64,000 nt of DNA from Angustibacter sp. Root456 (lineage in GTDB: Bacteria; Actinomycetota; Actinomycetes; Actinomycetales; Angustibacteraceae): NCBI RefSeq assembly GCF_001426435.1, contig NZ_LMER01000019.1, positions 1-64,000 of the forward strand. Direction: 5' to 3'. Under the pieces are notes generated by a model. That model ran no database searches. It was not told where the DNA came from and saw only the letters and a program-made list of their open reading frames with translations. A program made the position numbers and the translations under genes. Shown here in pieces: positions 8,583-18,016 of the stretch; within the stretch, counting starts at the first letter, position 1; each line of letters begins with the position of its first letter.

Positions 8583-10046
8583 GTGTCGGTTCCCACAGTG
8601 GCCACGCTGTGCCACGACCTCGGGTCCGACCTGGCGCCGGCTCCCGGCTTCACCGCTCCGTCTCGCGAGGTCTCGGCCGTCCACATCAGCGAGCTGCCTG
8701 ACCCCACCGGTTACCTGAGCGGCGGCGAGCTGCTGCTGACGACCGGACTGACCCTGCCGCGCACCAAGCTCGGGTGCGAGCGGTACGTCCGTCGGCTGAT
8801 CGAGGCGCAGCTGAGCGCGCTCGCCGTGGGCCTCGGACCGGTTCACGACGCGGTGCCTCCCGTGCTGGCCTCAGCGTGCGCCCGCTTCGACCTGCCGCTT
8901 CTGGTCGTGCCTGCGCCGACACCCTTCCTGAGAGTGACGACGGCCTACTGGGCCGCCGTCTCGCGCTCGAGCGAGCAGCTGCTGAAGGACGTCCTGGCGA
9001 CGCAGCGCGCCCTGGTCGATGCCGCTGCGTCCCTCGACCCCGTGGGCAGCGTGTTGCGCACGCTCGCGCGGGCCCTCGGTGCGTGGGCGGCGACCTTCGG
9101 GCCCGGCTGCGACCTCGAGCGGGTCTTTCCGGCGCGCGCAGCCCACGAGGTGGACCAGGTCGCCCACGAGCTGGGCCGCCTCGAGGGCGCGGGTGTGCAC
9201 TCAGCCGCGTCCTTCGCGACGGCTGAGTCCGCGGTCGTCGTCCTACCCCTCGCGGCAGACGACCGCGTCGTCGGTTACCTGGCTGTAGGAACGTCCTCGA
9301 CGCTCGACGCGAACGAGCGACGGGCGGTCCTCACCGCGTGCGCACTGCTCAGTCTCGACTCGGTGCGCCGGTCGCGCGCCGACGCGGTCGCGAGCGAGGC
9401 CGGCCGATGCGTCGCGCTGCTGGTCGACCAGGGGCAGGTCGGCGCGGCGAGACAGCTCGCGGCCGCCACCGACGTCGCGAGCCCCGGTCAGTACGTGGCT
9501 GTCCTGGCGCTCCGCGGCCGAGAAAGTGATCGCTTGACGAACGCGGTGCGCGGTTGGTGCGCTGAGGCACTGACCGTGCGGACGGACCGTCACAGCGCTT
9601 GGGGCCTGGTCCCAGGCGACCACCCGCCTCTGCAACCGCTCGAGACCGCCATCGCGAGAGTGGACGCCGACGCCGTGGCGATCCTCTCCGAGGTCGTCGC
9701 CGTCGAGCAGGCGCCCCGTGTGCGACAGCTGACGACCTCGGCGCTGACGACGCTCAGCCCAGGAACGCGCCGGCTGACCGCGAGCGTGGAGGTGCCGTAT
9801 GACCACGACGTGGCCGGCCGACTGCGGGTCGCTGTCGACGGGCTCGGCGAACCGCTGCGCGAGACGCTGGTCGGCTACCTGCGGCACCGGGGGCAGTGGG
9901 AGCCGGCCTCCCGCGCACTGGGCATCCACCGCAACACCCTGCGGAACCGGATCCGCCGCTGCACGACCGCCCTCGACGTCGACCTCGACGATCCCGACGT
10001 GGCTGCGGAGCTCTGGCTGGTGCTGCGCCGGGGCGCATGGGCGTGA
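8583..10046 (+). CDS. PucR-family transcriptional regulator
   Basis: A 487-residue regulator with an N-terminal PucR-type domain (residues about 1-120; SGGELLLTTGL is characteristic), a GGDEF-like middle region, and a C-terminal helix-turn-helix of the CdaR/PucR type (ASRALGIHRNTLRNRIRR near residues 445-462). The GTG at 8583 is chosen because AGGAGG stands 5 nt upstream; an earlier in-frame GTG at 8559 has no such site and lies inside the inverted repeat. Family members are usually activators of nitrogen-compound catabolism that respond to the pathway substrate. Its divergent position makes the gabT operon the likely target. Confidence 0.85.
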   Translation: MSVPTVATLCHDLGSDLAPAPGFTAPSREVSAVHISELPDPTGYLSGGELLLTTGLTLPRTKLGCERYVRRLIEAQLSALAVGLGPVHDAVPPVLASACARFDLPLLVVPAPTPFLRVTTAYWAAVSRSSEQLLKDVLATQRALVDAAASLDPVGSVLRTLARALGAWAATFGPGCDLERVFPARAAHEVDQVAHELGRLEGAGVHSAASFATAESAVVVLPLAADDRVVGYLAVGTSSTLDANERRAVLTACALLSLDSVRRSRADAVASEAGRCVALLVDQGQVGAARQLAAATDVASPGQYVAVLALRGRESDRLTNAVRGWCAEALTVRTDRHSAWGLVPGDHPPLQPLETAIARVDADAVAILSEVVAVEQAPRVRQLTTSALTTLSPGTRRLTASVEVPYDHDVAGRLRVAVDGLGEPLRETLVGYLRHRGQWEPASRALGIHRNTLRNRIRRCTTALDVDLDDPDVAAELWLVLRRGAWA

Positions 10047-10079
10047 CGCGCGTCCCCCAGGTGCGTTCTCGGCGAGGGC

Positions 10080-10430
10080 TCAGGTGAGGTCGTCGGAGTT
10101 CATCCGCCGCGTGCCGGTGCGCTCGATCCGCATGATCAGCCGCTCCTCCGGATCGGGGCAGCACGCCAGCGAGTCGCGCTCGAGCCAGTCGGCCGCGGGA
10201 AGCTGGCGCTGCTTGGCCGGCAGCAGCGGCAGCACCGCTTGCAGGGCGTAGACGCAGAAGTGCTTGCCCTCGGGCAGCCGCAGCTCGGCGCTGTTGACCA
10301 GCTCGAAGTAGTCGCCCACCGCCATGCCGCAGACCGAGCGGCCCTCGATGCGGTCGACGGTGACGCGCAGGTCGAACAGCTCCATGTCGCCGGCCAGGTC
10401 GTCGCTGGTCTCGCTCGGCTCGTCGGTCAT
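10080..10430 (-). CDS. TIGR04076-family protein of unknown function
   Basis: A 116-residue cytosolic protein. The region from FDLRVTVDRIEG to ACCPDPEERLIMRIER, with conserved cysteines in the CCPDPE motif, resembles the TIGR04076 family, whose function is not established. The ATG at 10430 overlaps the stop of the DUF885 gene by 4 bp. It is the last gene of the ten-gene operon starting with the substrate-binding protein at 19.6 kb, so any role would be tied to uptake and processing of the imported compound. Confidence 0.65.
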   Translation of the reverse strand: MTDEPSETSDDLAGDMELFDLRVTVDRIEGRSVCGMAVGDYFELVNSAELRLPEGKHFCVYALQAVLPLLPAKQRQLPAADWLERDSLACCPDPEERLIMRIERTGTRRMNSDDLT

Positions 10431-12061
10431 GACGCACCTTCCGTCAGAAGCGAGCGCAGCGGGGCCAGGCCCATCGGCCCGAGCCGCAGCGCTCGCATGT
10501 GGAACTCCTTCAGGTCGAAGTCGGGCGAACGCTCCGCCTCCCGGCGCACCTCGCGCCACAGCCGTGCACCAACCCGGAACGCCAGCGCCTGAGCCGGCCA
10601 GCCGAGGTAGCGGTCGACCTCGAAGCGCGCCGTCGTGGCGTCCGCACCGGCCGCGCGGCGCAGGACGTCGGCACCGAGCTCGGGCGTCCAGCGCGTCTGG
10701 TCGGTGAAGCCGTTGCCGGCTGGAATCGGCAGGCCGAGGTGCAGCCCCATGTCGATGACGATGCGCGCGGCTCGCCACCGCTGGCCGTAGAGCATGCCGA
10801 GCCGCTCACCCGGCGTGCGCAGCAGCCCGAGCTCGTCGCACAGCCGCTCGGCGTAGTGCGCCCAGCCCTCGACGTACCCGTGCACGTGGCCCATCGACCG
10901 TTGCCACGCATGGATTCCGGGCTCGGCCATCGACACCGCGATCTGCAGGTGGTGGCCCGGCACCCCTTCGTGGTGCACGGTCGTCACCTCACGCCAGGTG
11001 AACGACGTCCCCTCCGCGGGAGGGGCCCACCAGATCCGTCCGGGCCGGGTGAAGCCGGCGTCCGGTGGCGAGTAGTACATGACGCCTGACGTGGTCGGCG
11101 AGATACGGCACTCCGGACGTCGCGCGATCGCCGGCAGCTCGAAGTGCGTGCCGTCGATCGCCTCGACCACCTCGTCGACCCTGCCCTGCAACCACTCCAG
11201 CAGCTGCGGTGGGCTCGACCGCTGCACCGCGGGGTCGTCGTCCAGCCGCGCTGCGGCCTCCTCGATCGAGCCGGCCCGGAGATCGCTGGCCACGGCCTGC
11301 ATCTCGTCGGTGAGCCGGGCGAGCTCGTCCCACCCGAAGGCGTACGTCTCGTCGAGGTCGACGTCGTCACCGAGGAAGGCGCGCGACGTCACGAGGTAGC
11401 GGTCGCGACCCACTGCGTCGGTCTGCGGTGCCTGCGCCAGCAGCTCGCCGCGCAGGAAGCTAGCGAACTCGAGCGTGGCGGACGACGCCCCCGCGGCCAG
11501 CGCAGCCAGGGACGCCGGGTCCGGCGCCTGCGCGACGAGGCGACCGTAGAAGTCGTCGCGCCCGGCATCGACCCAGCGCTCGCACTGGTCGGCCATCACC
11601 GTCACCTGCCGGGCCGCGACGACGTGCCCGCGCGCCGCCGAGGCACGCAGGGTCTCGGCGTAGTCCTGCAACGCCGACGGCACCAGCGCCAGGTGGTCGG
11701 CCACCCGCTCCCAGTCCGACGTCGTCTCGTGCGGCAGGTTGTCGAACACCTCGCGCACCTGGTGCACCGGGGTGGCCAGGGGAGCGAGCAGCGCACGCGT
11801 GAACCCCGACTCGTCGAGCGCCAGCTCGCTGGCGAGCCGCTCCTGCATGACCGCCTGGAGCACGCGCTCCTTCTCGCCGGAGACCGTCGCGGTGCCCAGC
11901 GCGGCGAGCGCCTCGCGTCGCGCGTCGTCGCGCCGCTGGAAGTCCTGCGGCGCAAGGGCCGGCATCACGACGTCCGGCTCGAGGCCCAGTGCCTGCGCGG
12001 CCTCGGGGTCGACCGGCGCGAGGTCGGCCAGCAGCCGGTCAGCGACCTGTGAGACGTTCAC
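10427..12061 (-). CDS. DUF885 family hydrolase (putative metallopeptidase)
   Basis: A 544-residue protein of the DUF885 family. It carries the hallmark motif HHEGVPGHHLQI, whose histidines and glutamate resemble a zincin-type metal site, and a downstream EGWAHYAERLCDELG stretch that would supply further ligands. No signal peptide is seen, so it is probably cytosolic. Members are annotated as putative peptidases, but few have been characterised. It overlaps both neighbours by 4 bp within an operon headed by a peptide-type ABC importer, which supports cleavage of imported peptides or peptide-like compounds. A second, divergent DUF885 paralogue lies at 19.7-21.4 kb. Confidence 0.82.
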   Translation of the reverse strand: MNVSQVADRLLADLAPVDPEAAQALGLEPDVVMPALAPQDFQRRDDARREALAALGTATVSGEKERVLQAVMQERLASELALDESGFTRALLAPLATPVHQVREVFDNLPHETTSDWERVADHLALVPSALQDYAETLRASAARGHVVAARQVTVMADQCERWVDAGRDDFYGRLVAQAPDPASLAALAAGASSATLEFASFLRGELLAQAPQTDAVGRDRYLVTSRAFLGDDVDLDETYAFGWDELARLTDEMQAVASDLRAGSIEEAAARLDDDPAVQRSSPPQLLEWLQGRVDEVVEAIDGTHFELPAIARRPECRISPTTSGVMYYSPPDAGFTRPGRIWWAPPAEGTSFTWREVTTVHHEGVPGHHLQIAVSMAEPGIHAWQRSMGHVHGYVEGWAHYAERLCDELGLLRTPGERLGMLYGQRWRAARIVIDMGLHLGLPIPAGNGFTDQTRWTPELGADVLRRAAGADATTARFEVDRYLGWPAQALAFRVGARLWREVRREAERSPDFDLKEFHMRALRLGPMGLAPLRSLLTEGAS

Positions 12062-13074
12062 GAGCCGGCTCCGGTCAGCGCGCGCAGACCCGGCAGCACC
12101 TTGCGCCCGATCAGCTCGACGCCCTCGTCGTCGGTGCGACCGTGTGGCGTGCCGAACTCGACCCGGCTGGCGCCGGCCGCGAACAGCGCGGCGCTGTGCT
12201 GAGCGACGGTGTCGGGGTCACCGGCGATCGCGAACTTGTCGAGCAGCTCGTCCGGGATCATCGCGCCCGCCCCTTCGGAGTCGCCGCGCGCCAGTGCTTC
12301 ACGCAGCGGCGTGAGAAGGCTGGCGGGCACCTCCACCGTGGTGTCGAGGCCACCCACGACGTCGAGGTACATCGCCACCTCGGTGCGCGCGCGACGTCGC
12401 GCGACCGCGCTGTCGTCGTCCACGACCGTCACGGCACCGGCGACGACGCCCACCGACCCCGCCGGACGACCCGCCGCGAGGCACGCCTCGTCGAGCTGGT
12501 GGCGCACGACGCGCACCATGTCCGGGTTGGCGCACCCGCCCAGCTTCACCTCGTCGGCGTACTCGCCGGCCAGCTTCAGGCCGAGCCGTCCCCACGTGCC
12601 GAGCAGCAGGTCGACGTGGTCGCGTCGGCGCGGGTAGAGCAGCCGCGTGCCGGCAGCCATCTGGAAGATCTCGCCCTCGTACGCGGAGTCGTCTCCGGCG
12701 ATCAACCGTTGCACCACCTCGATGGCTTCGCGCATGCGCCGCAGCGGACGTTGCGCGTCGACACCCACCCGGTCGAGCCAGGCGCCGCGCGCGATGCCGA
12801 CGTAGGCGCGGCCGTCGGAGGCGAGGTCGAGCGCGGCGGCTTGGCCGGCGATCTCCATGGGGTGCAACAGGAACGCGTTCAGGCAGGCCGAGCCCAGCCG
12901 GATCCGGCTCGTCGCTCGCGCCATCTCCAGCAGCGGGAAGATCGACGGCTGGAACCCGAGGTCGTGGAACACCGAGACGCCGTCGAAGCCGAGCGACTCC
13001 GCCATGACGGCGAGCCTGGCGTAGTCAGCCGGCGACTTGTCGGTCTGGAACCCCAGCGAGATGGCGCCGGTCAC
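12058..13074 (-). CDS. LLM-class (F420-type) flavin-dependent oxidoreductase
   Basis: A 338-residue luciferase-like monooxygenase fold protein. The N-terminal FQTDKSPADYARLAVMAESLGFDGVSVFHD and the following IRLGSACLNAFLLHP region match the TIM-barrel LLM family; many actinobacterial members use coenzyme F420. The substrate is unknown. It is embedded between a cupin-type regulator and a DUF885 hydrolase gene, with ATGA overlaps at both ends, inside the peptide-transporter operon, so it likely oxidises or reduces the imported compound or a breakdown product. Confidence 0.82.
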   Translation of the reverse strand: MTGAISLGFQTDKSPADYARLAVMAESLGFDGVSVFHDLGFQPSIFPLLEMARATSRIRLGSACLNAFLLHPMEIAGQAAALDLASDGRAYVGIARGAWLDRVGVDAQRPLRRMREAIEVVQRLIAGDDSAYEGEIFQMAAGTRLLYPRRRDHVDLLLGTWGRLGLKLAGEYADEVKLGGCANPDMVRVVRHQLDEACLAAGRPAGSVGVVAGAVTVVDDDSAVARRRARTEVAMYLDVVGGLDTTVEVPASLLTPLREALARGDSEGAGAMIPDELLDKFAIAGDPDTVAQHSAALFAAGASRVEFGTPHGRTDDEGVELIGRKVLPGLRALTGAGS

Positions 13075-13607
13075 GGGGTCGGCGGGGTGACGGCGAGCAG
13101 GTACCGGGCCGGCTCGGTGGACTCATTGCAGAACCGGTGCGGCAGCCGGGAGTCGAAGGTCACCGACTCGTCCTGCACCAGCACCATCCGGTCGCCGTCG
13201 ATCTCGACCACGACCTCACCTTGGAGGACGACGACGCACTCGGTGGACTCGTGCCCGCGGGCTTCCGCCGCGCTCACGCTGCCGGGGGCCATGGTGGCCT
13301 GCAGCACCTCCAGGTCACCGCGGCCGGGGGTCAGCCGCTCGTAGCTGATCTCGCCCTGTGGCGCGGTCAGCCGCATCCGCTCGCCCGGGCGCGAGACGTG
13401 CACCATCGGTGCGTTGGGCTCGCTGAACAGCGCCGAGATCTCCGACTGGAACACCGTCGCGAGCTTGCGCAGCGTCGACAGGCTGGGCTCGGTGACGCCG
13501 TTCTCGAGCTGGCTCAGCAGCGCGGGTGACACCTCGGCCTGCTTCGCGAGCTCTCGCAGGGTCAGCTTGTGACTGAGCCGCAGCTCTCGCAGTCGTTCAC
13601 CCAGCAT
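13071..13607 (-). CDS. XRE-family regulator with C-terminal cupin domain
   Basis: A 178-residue regulator with an N-terminal helix-turn-helix (residues about 1-60; LTLRELAKQAEVSPALLSQLENG) joined to a cupin_2 domain (residues about 100-175; HESTECVVVLQGEVVVEIDG). Such proteins repress or activate adjacent catabolic genes and bind a small effector in the cupin. The start at 13607 has GGGGAG upstream and matches the fold start; the longer frame begins inside the previous gene. It overlaps its upstream neighbour by 11 bp and probably regulates the operon that contains it. Confidence 0.85.
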   Translation of the reverse strand: MLGERLRELRLSHKLTLRELAKQAEVSPALLSQLENGVTEPSLSTLRKLATVFQSEISALFSEPNAPMVHVSRPGERMRLTAPQGEISYERLTPGRGDLEVLQATMAPGSVSAAEARGHESTECVVVLQGEVVVEIDGDRMVLVQDESVTFDSRLPHRFCNESTEPARYLLAVTPPTP

Positions 13608-14031
13608 GCGAGCTCCCCTCGGTAGCGGTCGCGTCCACCGGCACCGCCTCCGCGTGATGGTGCACGATGCGCCACTCCTGGCGGTCATGGTCCCAGACGT
13701 CGGTCACCCGGAACTCCTCGACGCCGTGGTCGGTGCGGGCGCGCAGCACGTACCGCGCGACCGCCGCGACGTCGCCCCACCGATCGACCAGCAGGTCGTC
13801 GATCTCGATCTGCGGCAACGACGACTCGGCCTTCTTGGCAGCAGCAGAGCGCCTCTGCCGCAACGTTTGCAGCTCGGTCAGGCCGATGCGCGCGCCAGGC
13901 TGGTCGCTCTCCCAGATCGTGATGTCGGGGTGCAGGAACCGGTCGAACCGCTCGGGGTGCCCCAGGCCGGCGTACATCTGCCGCACGGCGGACTCCACGT
14001 CACCCGCCGTCTCCCGGACGCGGTCACTCAT
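13597..14031 (-). CDS. SnoaL-like / nuclear transport factor 2 fold protein
   Basis: A 144-residue protein of the SnoaL/DUF4440-like cone-shaped fold, with features such as MYAGLGHPERFDRFLHPDITIWESD and the terminal EFRVTDVWDHDRQEWRIVHHHAE. Members bind small hydrophobic molecules or act as isomerases or cyclases; the exact role is not predictable. It overlaps the ATP-binding protein gene upstream by 8 bp and the XRE-cupin gene downstream by 11 bp, so it belongs to the transporter operon and may handle the imported substrate. Confidence 0.75.
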   Translation of the reverse strand: MSDRVRETAGDVESAVRQMYAGLGHPERFDRFLHPDITIWESDQPGARIGLTELQTLRQRRSAAAKKAESSLPQIEIDDLLVDRWGDVAAVARYVLRARTDHGVEEFRVTDVWDHDRQEWRIVHHHAEAVPVDATATEGSSHAG

Positions 14032-15019
14032 GCGGGGCCTCCTTGGTGAGGTGGGCGGGAACGGCAGCGGCGTGCCGGGTCTCGCGCTCGATCTCCTCGA
14101 CCCGGTGGCACGCCACGAGGTCGCCGCCCACCGGACGCAGCACGGGTTCGGTGAGGCAGACCTCGCGGGCGTGCGGACACCGCGGTCGGAACCGGCAGCC
14201 GGACGGCGCCCGGCTGGGGTCCGGGACCTCGCCGGGCAGCACCGCCGGCAGGTGCGGCGTGGCCGAGATCGTCGGGATGGCCGAGACGAGCGCCCGCGTG
14301 TACGGGTGGTTGGGCTCGGCCATGAGCTTGCGGGTGGGGGCGTCCTCGACGATCTTGCCGAGGTACATCACGGCCGTGCGGTCGGCGATGTCGTGCACCA
14401 GCGCGAGGTCGTGGGAGATGAACAGCAGCCCCACGCCGAGCTCGTGCACCAGCGACAGCAGCAGCGACACCACCTGCGCCTGCGCGGAGGCGTCGAGGGC
14501 GGTCACCGGCTCGTCGGCGATGATCAGCTGCGGGTCAGCGGCCAGAGCGCGGGCTATGGCCAGGCGCTGGCGCTGCCCGCCCGAGAACTGGTGCGGGAAG
14601 CGGTCGGCCGCGGACGCCGACATGCCGACACGCTCGAGGAGCTCGGTGACGCGCCGGCGCCGCGCGGTGTCTGCGCCGGCCGTGACGCCGTCGAGGATCT
14701 GCGCGCCCACCGTGCGGCGAGGGTTCAGCGAACCGCCGGGGTCCTGGAAGATCATCTGCAGCCGGGTCTGGTCGATCGCCCGGCGCCGCCATCCCAGCGG
14801 CGTGACGCGCGTGCCGCCGAACGTGATCTCGCCGGCGCTGGGTGCGCTCAGCCCGACGGCCACGCGTGCCAGCGACGACTTGCCGCAGCCCGACTCGCCC
14901 ACCAGCCCCACGACCTCGCCCGGGCCCACCCGCAGGTCGACGCCCGCAACGGCGCGCGTGGCTCCGCGCCCGCGGGCGTGGTACTCCACCTCGACGTCGC
15001 GCAGCACGAGCTCGCTCAT
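14024..15019 (-). CDS. Oligopeptide/dipeptide ABC transporter ATP-binding protein (DppF/OppF type)
   Basis: A 331-residue ATPase with Walker A (GESGCGKSS), ABC signature (QFSGGQRQR), Walker B (LIIADEP) and the C-terminal oligopeptide/dipeptide extension (CRFRPRCPHAREVC) that in this family often carries cysteines near the end. The ATG at 15019 overlaps the stop of the sister ATPase by 4 bp; the longer open frame upstream is out of register with conserved sequence. It is the second ATPase of the importer encoded from 19.6 kb and works at the inner face of the membrane with the two permeases. Confidence 0.9.
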   Translation of the reverse strand: MSELVLRDVEVEYHARGRGATRAVAGVDLRVGPGEVVGLVGESGCGKSSLARVAVGLSAPSAGEITFGGTRVTPLGWRRRAIDQTRLQMIFQDPGGSLNPRRTVGAQILDGVTAGADTARRRRVTELLERVGMSASAADRFPHQFSGGQRQRLAIARALAADPQLIIADEPVTALDASAQAQVVSLLLSLVHELGVGLLFISHDLALVHDIADRTAVMYLGKIVEDAPTRKLMAEPNHPYTRALVSAIPTISATPHLPAVLPGEVPDPSRAPSGCRFRPRCPHAREVCLTEPVLRPVGGDLVACHRVEEIERETRHAAAVPAHLTKEAPHE

Positions 15020-16002
15020 GCCCGCACCTCCAGACGCAGCGGGTCGACGGCGCAGGCCAGCGTCCGGCCGTCGCCGATCGGGACGACGTCCGGCGGGGTG
15101 GCGCGGCAGACGTCCTGGGCGAAGGTGCACCGGGGCGCGAAGGGGCATCCGGGCAGCACCTCGCTGGCCAGCGCCGGGCGCCCCGGGATCGCCTGCAGCG
15201 ACCGGGTCGCCGACAAGCCGTGCGGCCGAGCCGCGAGCAGCGCGGCGGTGTAGGGGTGGCGCGCCGACGTGAGCACCTGACCGGTCGGTCCGCTCTCCAT
15301 CGCCCGCCCGGCGTAGAAGACGTAGGCGCGCTGGGTGAGTGACGACAGCACGCCCAGGTCGTGGGTGATGAAGAGCACGGCGAGGTCGCTCTCGCGGCGC
15401 AGGTCGTCGAGCAGCGCCAGGATGCCCGCCTGCACCGTGACGTCGAGGGCCGTCGTCGGCTCGTCGGCGATGAGTAGCCGGGGCCGGCAGGCGAGCCCGA
15501 TCGCGATGGCGATGCGTTGACGCATGCCGCCGGAGAACTGGTGGGGATACGACCGCATCGCCTGGTGCGGCTGGGGGATCCGCATCTGCTCGAGCAGGTC
15601 GATGGCGCGCTCACGGGCCTTGGCGCGGCTCAGGTGCAGGCCGATCCGCATGTGCTCGGTGAGCTGCTTGCCGACGGTGAGCATCGGGTGCAGGGCGGCA
15701 CTGGAGTCCTGGAACACCATGGAGATCGCGGTGCCTCGCACGGCCCCCCACTCTCGGGGCGTGAGACCGACGAGCTCCTGGCCGTCGAAGCGGATCGACC
15801 CCTCGACGACCGCACCGCGCGGCAGCAGGTCGAGCAGCGTGAGCGCCGTGAGGCTCTTGCCCGAGCCGCTCTCACCGGCGATGCCGACGATCTCACCGGG
15901 CTCGACGCGCAGGTCGAGACGCTTGATCACCTGCACCGGGCCGGCCGGCGAGGGCAGCGACACCCGCAGGTTCTCGATCTCGAGCAGCGGTTGCGTCGTC
16001 AT
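15016..16002 (-). CDS. Oligopeptide/dipeptide ABC transporter ATP-binding protein (DppD/OppD type)
   Basis: A 328-residue ATPase with Walker A (GESGSGKSL), signature (FSGGMRQR), Walker B (LLIADEP) and the CPFAPRCTFAQDVC C-terminal extension of the peptide transporter group. The start at 16002 begins MTTQPLLEIENLRV and overlaps the permease stop by 4 bp; the larger open frame that continues upstream is out-of-frame shadow of the permease. It pairs with the following DppF-type ATPase. Confidence 0.9.
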   Translation of the reverse strand: MTTQPLLEIENLRVSLPSPAGPVQVIKRLDLRVEPGEIVGIAGESGSGKSLTALTLLDLLPRGAVVEGSIRFDGQELVGLTPREWGAVRGTAISMVFQDSSAALHPMLTVGKQLTEHMRIGLHLSRAKARERAIDLLEQMRIPQPHQAMRSYPHQFSGGMRQRIAIAIGLACRPRLLIADEPTTALDVTVQAGILALLDDLRRESDLAVLFITHDLGVLSSLTQRAYVFYAGRAMESGPTGQVLTSARHPYTAALLAARPHGLSATRSLQAIPGRPALASEVLPGCPFAPRCTFAQDVCRATPPDVVPIGDGRTLACAVDPLRLEVRA

Positions 16003-16934
16003 CGTGCCGCCTTGCTGCGGGGGTCGAGCCAGTCGCGCACCGCGTCCCCGAGCAGGTTGAAGGCGAGCACCGCCGTGAGGATCGCGATGCCGGGGATGAT
16101 GCTGACCCACCACTTGGTGAGGTCGGACGAGCCCGCGGCGATCATCGCGCCCCACTCGGGCGCCGGGGGCCGAGGGCCCAGGCCGAGGAACGACAGCGAG
16201 GCCAGCATGAGCACCGCGTCGCCGAGCTGCAGGCTGGCGAGCACTACAGAAGGGCCGACGCTGTTCGGCAGCACGTCGCGGCGCAGCGCCTGCCACGGGC
16301 CGACGCCGAGCATGCGCGAGGCCTGCAGGAAGTCCGAGCCGCGGATCGACAGCACCGCGCTGCGCACGACCCGCGCGTACGTCGGCCACGACACGAGCAC
16401 GAGCGCCAGGACGGCGTTGCGCGCGCTTGGCCCGAAGGACGCCGTGACGACCATCGCCAGGATGATCGGCGGGAACGCGAACACCAGGTCCGTCAATCGC
16501 ATCAAGCCCTCGTCGACCCAGCGTCCGACGTACCCCGCGAGCAGCCCGAGCGTGCCGCCGATGAGCAGGGCCAGCGCGACGATCACCACGGCCAGCGGCA
16601 GAGAGAGCCTCGCGCCGTAGATGATGCGGCTGGCGATGTCGCGGCCGAGCTGGTCGGTGCCGAACCAGTGCGCGGACGACGGTGGCGAGTAGTAGGGGCC
16701 CGACTGCACGAGCGGGTCGTACGGCGCCAGGAGGGGAGCGGCGACCGCCACCACAGCCCACAGCGCGAGGATCGTGATGGCCGCGATCGTCAGCGCGTTG
16801 GCGTGCCTGCGCGGACCGCGCGCGGCGGCGGTGCGCGGCGGCCCGGGGCGCAGGCCGAACCACCTGCGGGCCGGCAGGTCGAGCGGGTCGGGGGTCGCTG
16901 CACCGACCTCGGCGGCGACAGGGGCCTGGCTCAT
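15999..16934 (-). CDS. Peptide-type ABC transporter permease (DppC type)
   Basis: A 311-residue permease with about six membrane segments, an N-terminal OppC-like region (LAPYDPLVQSG, HWFGTDQLGRDIASRII) and the EAA-type loop (ASRMLGVGPWQALRRDVLPN) that contacts the ATPases. The ATG at 16934 overlaps the stop of the partner permease by 4 bp. It forms the translocation channel with the DppB-type protein. Confidence 0.92.
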   Translation of the reverse strand: MSQAPVAAEVGAATPDPLDLPARRWFGLRPGPPRTAAARGPRRHANALTIAAITILALWAVVAVAAPLLAPYDPLVQSGPYYSPPSSAHWFGTDQLGRDIASRIIYGARLSLPLAVVIVALALLIGGTLGLLAGYVGRWVDEGLMRLTDLVFAFPPIILAMVVTASFGPSARNAVLALVLVSWPTYARVVRSAVLSIRGSDFLQASRMLGVGPWQALRRDVLPNSVGPSVVLASLQLGDAVLMLASLSFLGLGPRPPAPEWGAMIAAGSSDLTKWWVSIIPGIAILTAVLAFNLLGDAVRDWLDPRSKAAR

Positions 16935-18016
16935 GAGACGCGGATCCTCGGGTCGATGACGCCGTACAGGATGTCGATCGCCAGGTTGACCAGGATGTAC
17001 ACCAGCGCCACGAACAGGCCGACGCCCATGATCGCGGGCAGGTCGAGGTTGAGGGCGGCGCGGTAGGCGTACTGCCCCAGGCCCGGCCAGCTGTAGATCT
17101 GCTCGATCAGCACGGTGCCCGACAGCAGCGAGGCGAGCGCGAGACCGCCGACGGTGATGATCTGCACCAGGCCGGCGCGCAGCACGTGACGCACCAGCAC
17201 GATGCGACCGGGCAGGCCCTTGGCGTAGGCCGCCTTGATGTAGTCCTGGTCGAGCACCTCGAGCATCGCCGAGCGCACGAAACGGATCAGCACCGAGACG
17301 GTGAGCGCGGTGAGCACGACGACCGGCAGCACGAGGTGCCACACGACGTCGCGGAACAAGATGGTGCGACCGGCCAGCAGCGAGTCGACCGTGTAGAGCC
17401 CGGTGATGTGGTCCGGCGGGCGGTAGACGGTCGACATGCGGCCGCCGTTGGGGAACCAGCCCAGCTTGTAGAAGAACAGGTAGAGCACGACGATCGCGAG
17501 CCAGAACGACGGCGTCGACAGGCCGGTGAGAGCCGCGGCCCGGATGGTGTGGTCGGCGGCGCGGTCCTTGCGCACGGCCGCCCAGGTGCCCAGCACGAGG
17601 CTGATGAGCAGCGACAGCACGAGGGCCGGGATCGCGAGCTCCATGGTCGCCGGCACGTACTTGCCGAGCTCGGTGAGCACCGGGTTGCCGGTGCTCTGCG
17701 AGACACCCAGGTCGCCGTGCGCGAGGTTGTCGAGGTACGTCAGGTACTGCACGGGCAGGGGCTTGTCCATGCCCCATTTCGCCTTGTACGCGGCGACGAT
17801 CTCGGGGTTCTGCTGCGCCGTCTCGCTGAGGTTGGTGAGCGACGGGTCGCCGGGCACCAGCTGCACCAGGGTGAACGTCATCACCGTGACGCCGAGCAGG
17901 AGCCCGACGGTGATCAGCACCTTCTTGGCGATGAACCGCGGGAGGGCCCGGGGCGACCTGCGCTGCGCAGGTCGCCCCGGTGCCGCCTCCGGCTCGACGG
18001 TGAGCGTGTCGGTCAC
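16931..18016 (-). CDS. Peptide-type ABC transporter permease (DppB type)
   Basis: A 361-residue permease with a first membrane helix at about residues 30-52 (VLITVGLLLGVTVMTFTLVQLVPGDPS spans helix and the family PGDP motif), five further helices, and an EAA-type loop near YAKGLPGRIVLVRHVLRAG. It overlaps the stop of the substrate-binding protein gene by 4 bp and the DppC-type gene by 4 bp. The substrate class is peptides, opines, nickel chelates or related small solutes; the neighbours favour peptides. Confidence 0.92.
   Translation of the reverse strand: MTDTLTVEPEAAPGRPAQRRSPRALPRFIAKKVLITVGLLLGVTVMTFTLVQLVPGDPSLTNLSETAQQNPEIVAAYKAKWGMDKPLPVQYLTYLDNLAHGDLGVSQSTGNPVLTELGKYVPATMELAIPALVLSLLISLVLGTWAAVRKDRAADHTIRAAALTGLSTPSFWLAIVVLYLFFYKLGWFPNGGRMSTVYRPPDHITGLYTVDSLLAGRTILFRDVVWHLVLPVVVLTALTVSVLIRFVRSAMLEVLDQDYIKAAYAKGLPGRIVLVRHVLRAGLVQIITVGGLALASLLSGTVLIEQIYSWPGLGQYAYRAALNLDLPAIMGVGLFVALVYILVNLAIDILYGVIDPRIRVS

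Noticed and set aside
16003-17777. Extensions of the transporter ATPase and DppC frames into the upstream genes
   Set aside because: The added parts are shadow sequence of the permease genes; ATGA overlaps mark the true starts.
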